From assembly GCA_018648945.1 (NCBI GenBank), contig JABGQJ010000351.1, positions 1 through 7,904 of the forward strand: a stretch of 7,904 nt of DNA. The letters are read 5' to 3'. Shown here one piece after another: positions 5,802-7,904 of this stretch. Under the pieces are notes generated by a model. The model was not told where the DNA came from, searched no databases, and saw nothing but the letters and a program-made list of their open reading frames with translations. This DNA comes from Victivallales bacterium (GTDB lineage: Bacteria; Verrucomicrobiota; Lentisphaeria; Oligosphaerales; Lenti-02). A program made the position numbers and the translations under genes. Numbering within the stretch: position 1 is the stretch's first letter; the number at the start of each line of letters is the position of its first letter.

Positions 5802-7563
5802 TCCGGAGAGCGGCGAGCGAAAAGATGGCTGGATACATCTTCTCGAAGTACCAGAGGCTGGCAAAGTAAAGGCCAATAGGCGCGGCAGGGACGGGCTGGT
5901 CCAGTGTTGCGGTCAGCCACTGCCGACCAGCTTCGATCTGCTGGCTTGCCTCGGGCTGGTCCACCAGCGCAGCCACGGCCAGCGAGGTCTCCTCCACGGT
6001 CGAGGCGACACCACGCGCGCCTCCCCAACCCCCATCTGGATTCATCTGATCGGACAAGTACCATACGCCCGCTGCGAGCATGCCCGGTGGCAGTTGGCCT
6101 CCCTGGATCTCAAGCTGGCGCAACCCTACCACGACCCGCGCGGTGCCGTACACCGGGTTCTCGTGGCCGTCGACAGCGTCGTTGCCAAACCACAGCGGCA
6201 GCCAAGAACCGTCCGCGTGCTGGGCGTCTGCCAGGTAGCACAATCCACGCTCTATCGCGCGGTCGACCCGCCTCTGCAACGCTGGGGGAAGGTCGCCACG
6301 CCAGGCAGCGTACGCCTGGAGCGCGTGGATCGTCAGATCCGGACTGCTTTCGTCGAAGGGGAGCTTGCCCCACCCCCGGCAGAAGGTGGGAGTGCCGCCG
6401 TTGCGGTTGGTCAGGCCAAGCAACCAGCGGATTCCCGCCTCGCCAGCCGTGCGGACCGATTCGTCAATGGGGCCAAGCTGCCGCAGCGCGAGCAGAGCAC
6501 CGGCTGTGTCGTCCGCGTCCGGGACCGAGCCCGGCAGGTCGGTCCAGCCCCAGCCGCCAGCAGGGGAATGGGTGAAGGGATGACGCACCCGGAACTGCTG
6601 ATCCAGCAACCACTGCCGCACCCCTGGTCGGAGCTCCTCCGGCAAGTCGTCGCCAAGCCCCTTCACCGTCAGGGTGGTCAACCAGGTTGCCAGATCGGTA
6701 TCGATGGCCCAGGATCCGTCGTCTCTCTGCCCAGCCTCGAGGAAGCCGAGAGCCCGTCGGACCACCACATGCTCCTGCAGGCCGCAGGCGCTAAGCGAAA
6801 GGGTCACGAAGCCAGTGAGCGGAGAGGCCTCCAGGAAACCGCCGTTCTCCGGCTGCAGGGAAACCAGCTTGCGCAGCACTCGGGACACCAGGGCCGAGCG
6901 GAGTGGCCGTAGAAGCCCCCCTCCCCTACCCAGGCGGTGGCGGACCAACCCCATCGAGATCAGTGCCGGCAGCGCGTAACTCACCACCTGCAACCCCAGG
7001 AACCGGTACATGCCATGGGGGCACGCCGCCAACTCGAACGGCAACTGCGGCACGCGACGCCAGGCTTTCTCCGGCGGGCCAAGCAACCCGCCCAGAGCAC
7101 ACATGGTCAGGATGGGAATCGAGAAGGTGCGGTCGTTGCCATAATGCCGCAGCACCGCCTCAACGATCGAGGCCGGGCCCATGCTCCCGGCCACTTCCTC
7201 AATCCAGGCGTCGGCTCCGACCAGGACCGGCTGCGACGCCGCGACACCCAGCCCTCCCAGAGCGCTGCGCACCAGCAGCGTCGTGCTCAGGTTGCTTGGG
7301 CTGCGCACCGTGTCTCCCCAACCACCATCGGCATTCACATTGGCGACCAGCCAGGCCACCGCACGTCCGATTCGAGGCTCCCGATCCGCAGCCTGTCCCA
7401 TGTGCAGGGCGAAGGCCGCCACAGCGGTGGAAAGCGCACTGCTCGAAAGCTCGCCACGCACACATCCATGCTCACGGATCTCAGCGAGCAAGGCAGCCCG
7501 AATTCGCTCGTATGCGTGCTGTCGCGTCGTGCCCATTCCCGCAGTCAGAGGCTCCTTGCTCAC
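5797..7563 (-). CDS. Squalene/hopene cyclase-family protein (short form)
   Basis: 588 residues from the GTG at 7563 (numbers below use this start). The double alpha-barrel terpene-cyclase family is shown by repeated QW-type motifs: GGWGDTVRSPSNLSTTLLV (about 80-98), NGGFL (240), DGSWAIDTDLATW (282-294), GGWGWTDL (336-343), DGSWLPLW (451-458) and DGGWGGARGVASTVEETSLAVAAL (510-533). PDADDTAGALLAL contains the acid motif DxDD (D349, D351, D352), which protonates squalene-type substrates. The C-terminus, LYFASLWYFEKMYPAIFSLAALR, is the usual family ending. LPFELAACPHGMYRFLGLQVVSYALPALISMGL (174-206) would be the membrane-facing part. It is shorter than classical SHC (about 630-720 residues), and no hopanoid genes are nearby, so the substrate may be squalene or another polyprenoid. 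The GTG is preferred over the TTG at 7581 (AGGAG 5 nt upstream, GTGA overlap with the HRDC gene stop). Confidence 0.85.
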   Translation of the reverse strand: MSKEPLTAGMGTTRQHAYERIRAALLAEIREHGCVRGELSSSALSTAVAAFALHMGQAADREPRIGRAVAWLVANVNADGGWGDTVRSPSNLSTTLLVRSALGGLGVAASQPVLVGADAWIEEVAGSMGPASIVEAVLRHYGNDRTFSIPILTMCALGGLLGPPEKAWRRVPQLPFELAACPHGMYRFLGLQVVSYALPALISMGLVRHRLGRGGGLLRPLRSALVSRVLRKLVSLQPENGGFLEASPLTGFVTLSLSACGLQEHVVVRRALGFLEAGQRDDGSWAIDTDLATWLTTLTVKGLGDDLPEELRPGVRQWLLDQQFRVRHPFTHSPAGGWGWTDLPGSVPDADDTAGALLALRQLGPIDESVRTAGEAGIRWLLGLTNRNGGTPTFCRGWGKLPFDESSPDLTIHALQAYAAWRGDLPPALQRRVDRAIERGLCYLADAQHADGSWLPLWFGNDAVDGHENPVYGTARVVVGLRQLEIQGGQLPPGMLAAGVWYLSDQMNPDGGWGGARGVASTVEETSLAVAALVDQPEASQQIEAGRQWLTATLDQPVPAAPIGLYFASLWYFEKMYPAIFSLAALRT

Positions 7564-7904
7564 CCATTCTCCTGGCGCCAAGTGGCAATCTCCGCCAGGA
7601 AGTCGGGAACGACGGTTCTGGCCTTGCTCGGGCCGATGCCTTTGATTTGCAGGGCTTCCTCCTGGGTGACAGGACGTTGCTCGGCCAGCTCCTGAAGTGC
7701 TGCATTCGGCAGGATGCGGAATACGGGCACTCCCTTGTCGCTGGCCAAGTCACTGCGCAACTGGCGCAGACGTTCGTACAAATCGTCGTGCGCCCCGCCC
7801 CCGATGACCGGCCCCAATACCCCACTCCCCGCTGACGCTCGGCCCCGCTTCTTCACTGTGGAGTGCCGGGTCGCGCCAGCGTGGAAGTCCAGACTCACCG
7901 ACTG
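7560..7904 (-). CDS. HRDC-domain protein, C-terminal part (5' end outside window)
   Basis: The reading frame is open to the window edge, so this is the last 114 codons of a gene starting to the right; the GTG at 7898 may be only an internal valine. Counted from that GTG, residues about 38-108 (DDLYERLRQLRSDLASDKGVPVFRIL...) form a textbook HRDC domain, the small helical nucleic-acid-binding module at the C-terminus of RecQ helicases, RNase D and some UvrD-type helicases. The VPVFRILPNAALQELA helix and the ALQIKGIGPSKA turn are well conserved. The preceding stretch is a basic, Gly/Ser-rich linker (VKKRGRASAGSG), as expected between a helicase core and its HRDC. A RecQ- or UvrD-like helicase is the likely whole, but a stand-alone HRDC protein is possible. 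Its TGA overlaps the GTG of the cyclase gene. Confidence 0.8.
   Translation of the reverse strand, partial: QSVSLDFHAGATRHSTVKKRGRASAGSGVLGPVIGGGAHDDLYERLRQLRSDLASDKGVPVFRILPNAALQELAEQRPVTQEEALQIKGIGPSKARTVVPDFLAEIATWRQENG
7569..7573 (-). promoter_or_regulatory. Shine-Dalgarno AGGAG that decides the cyclase GTG start
   Basis: AGGAG lies inside the end of the HRDC gene, 5 nt before the GTG at 7563. The GTG overlaps the HRDC gene's TGA stop in a GTGA junction, a classic coupling arrangement. The in-frame TTG at 7581 lies upstream of this site and has no such signal. Confidence 0.6.

Noticed and set aside
2640..5879. A 1079-codon open plus-strand frame running opposite the sulfatase operon
   Set aside because: It lies antisense to three well-supported genes. 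Its protein is a His/Arg/Val/Gly-rich mix without domains, as expected when GC-rich codons of the real genes suppress stops on the opposite strand.
6094..7835. Several long plus-strand open frames opposite the cyclase gene
   Set aside because: Low-complexity Arg/Pro/Ala/Ser-rich translations with no motifs, all antisense to a gene with clear QW and DxDD motifs.

Overview
The window is high-GC DNA from a free-living bacterium. A Tat-exported sulfatase inside a run of secreted proteins, an MtaA/HemE-like decarboxylase paralogue, a squalene/hopene-cyclase-like protein and an Ig plus Ca-repeat plus 'GWNLISL' surface protein together suggest the PVC / FCB-neighbour range (Planctomycetota, Lentisphaerota, Kiritimatiellota or a related candidate phylum). 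This is inferred from gene style only; no marker gene is present.

Layout. Positions 1-80 are ten tandem copies of the octamer CCATTCCA, ending at the Shine-Dalgarno of a plus-strand URO-D/MtaA-family gene (92-1063). That gene converges, across a 56-bp gap holding small hairpins, on a run of minus-strand genes that fills the rest of the window. In their own transcription order these are: the 3' end of a gene carrying an HRDC domain (probably a helicase; enters from the right edge, ends at 7560); a short squalene-cyclase-family protein with a DxDD motif (5797-7563, starting by a 4-bp GTGA overlap); an IS66-type miniature inverted-repeat element (5613-5793) with an 8-bp target duplication; a secreted protein with a carbohydrate-binding-like N-terminal half and an unrecognised C-terminal half (4128-5537); a Tat-dependent S1 sulfatase (2736-4127); and a secreted Ig-domain protein (1120-2739).

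The last three genes are contiguous (TAGATG junction, then an ATGA overlap) and are very likely one translationally coupled operon for an export-dependent function, plausibly binding and desulfating a sulfated glycan. The HRDC gene and the cyclase form a second coupled pair. The miniature element sits exactly between the two groups. Subtracting it and one target copy leaves about 70 bp between the cyclase stop and the next start, so all five genes may once have been co-transcribed.

The most unusual objects are the miniature IS66-like element with its intact ends and the octamer array abutting the URO-D gene. No clearly new defence or mobile system is visible. The unrecognised parts with most room for novelty are the C-terminal half of the 4128-5537 protein and the N-terminal 260 residues of the 1120-2739 protein.
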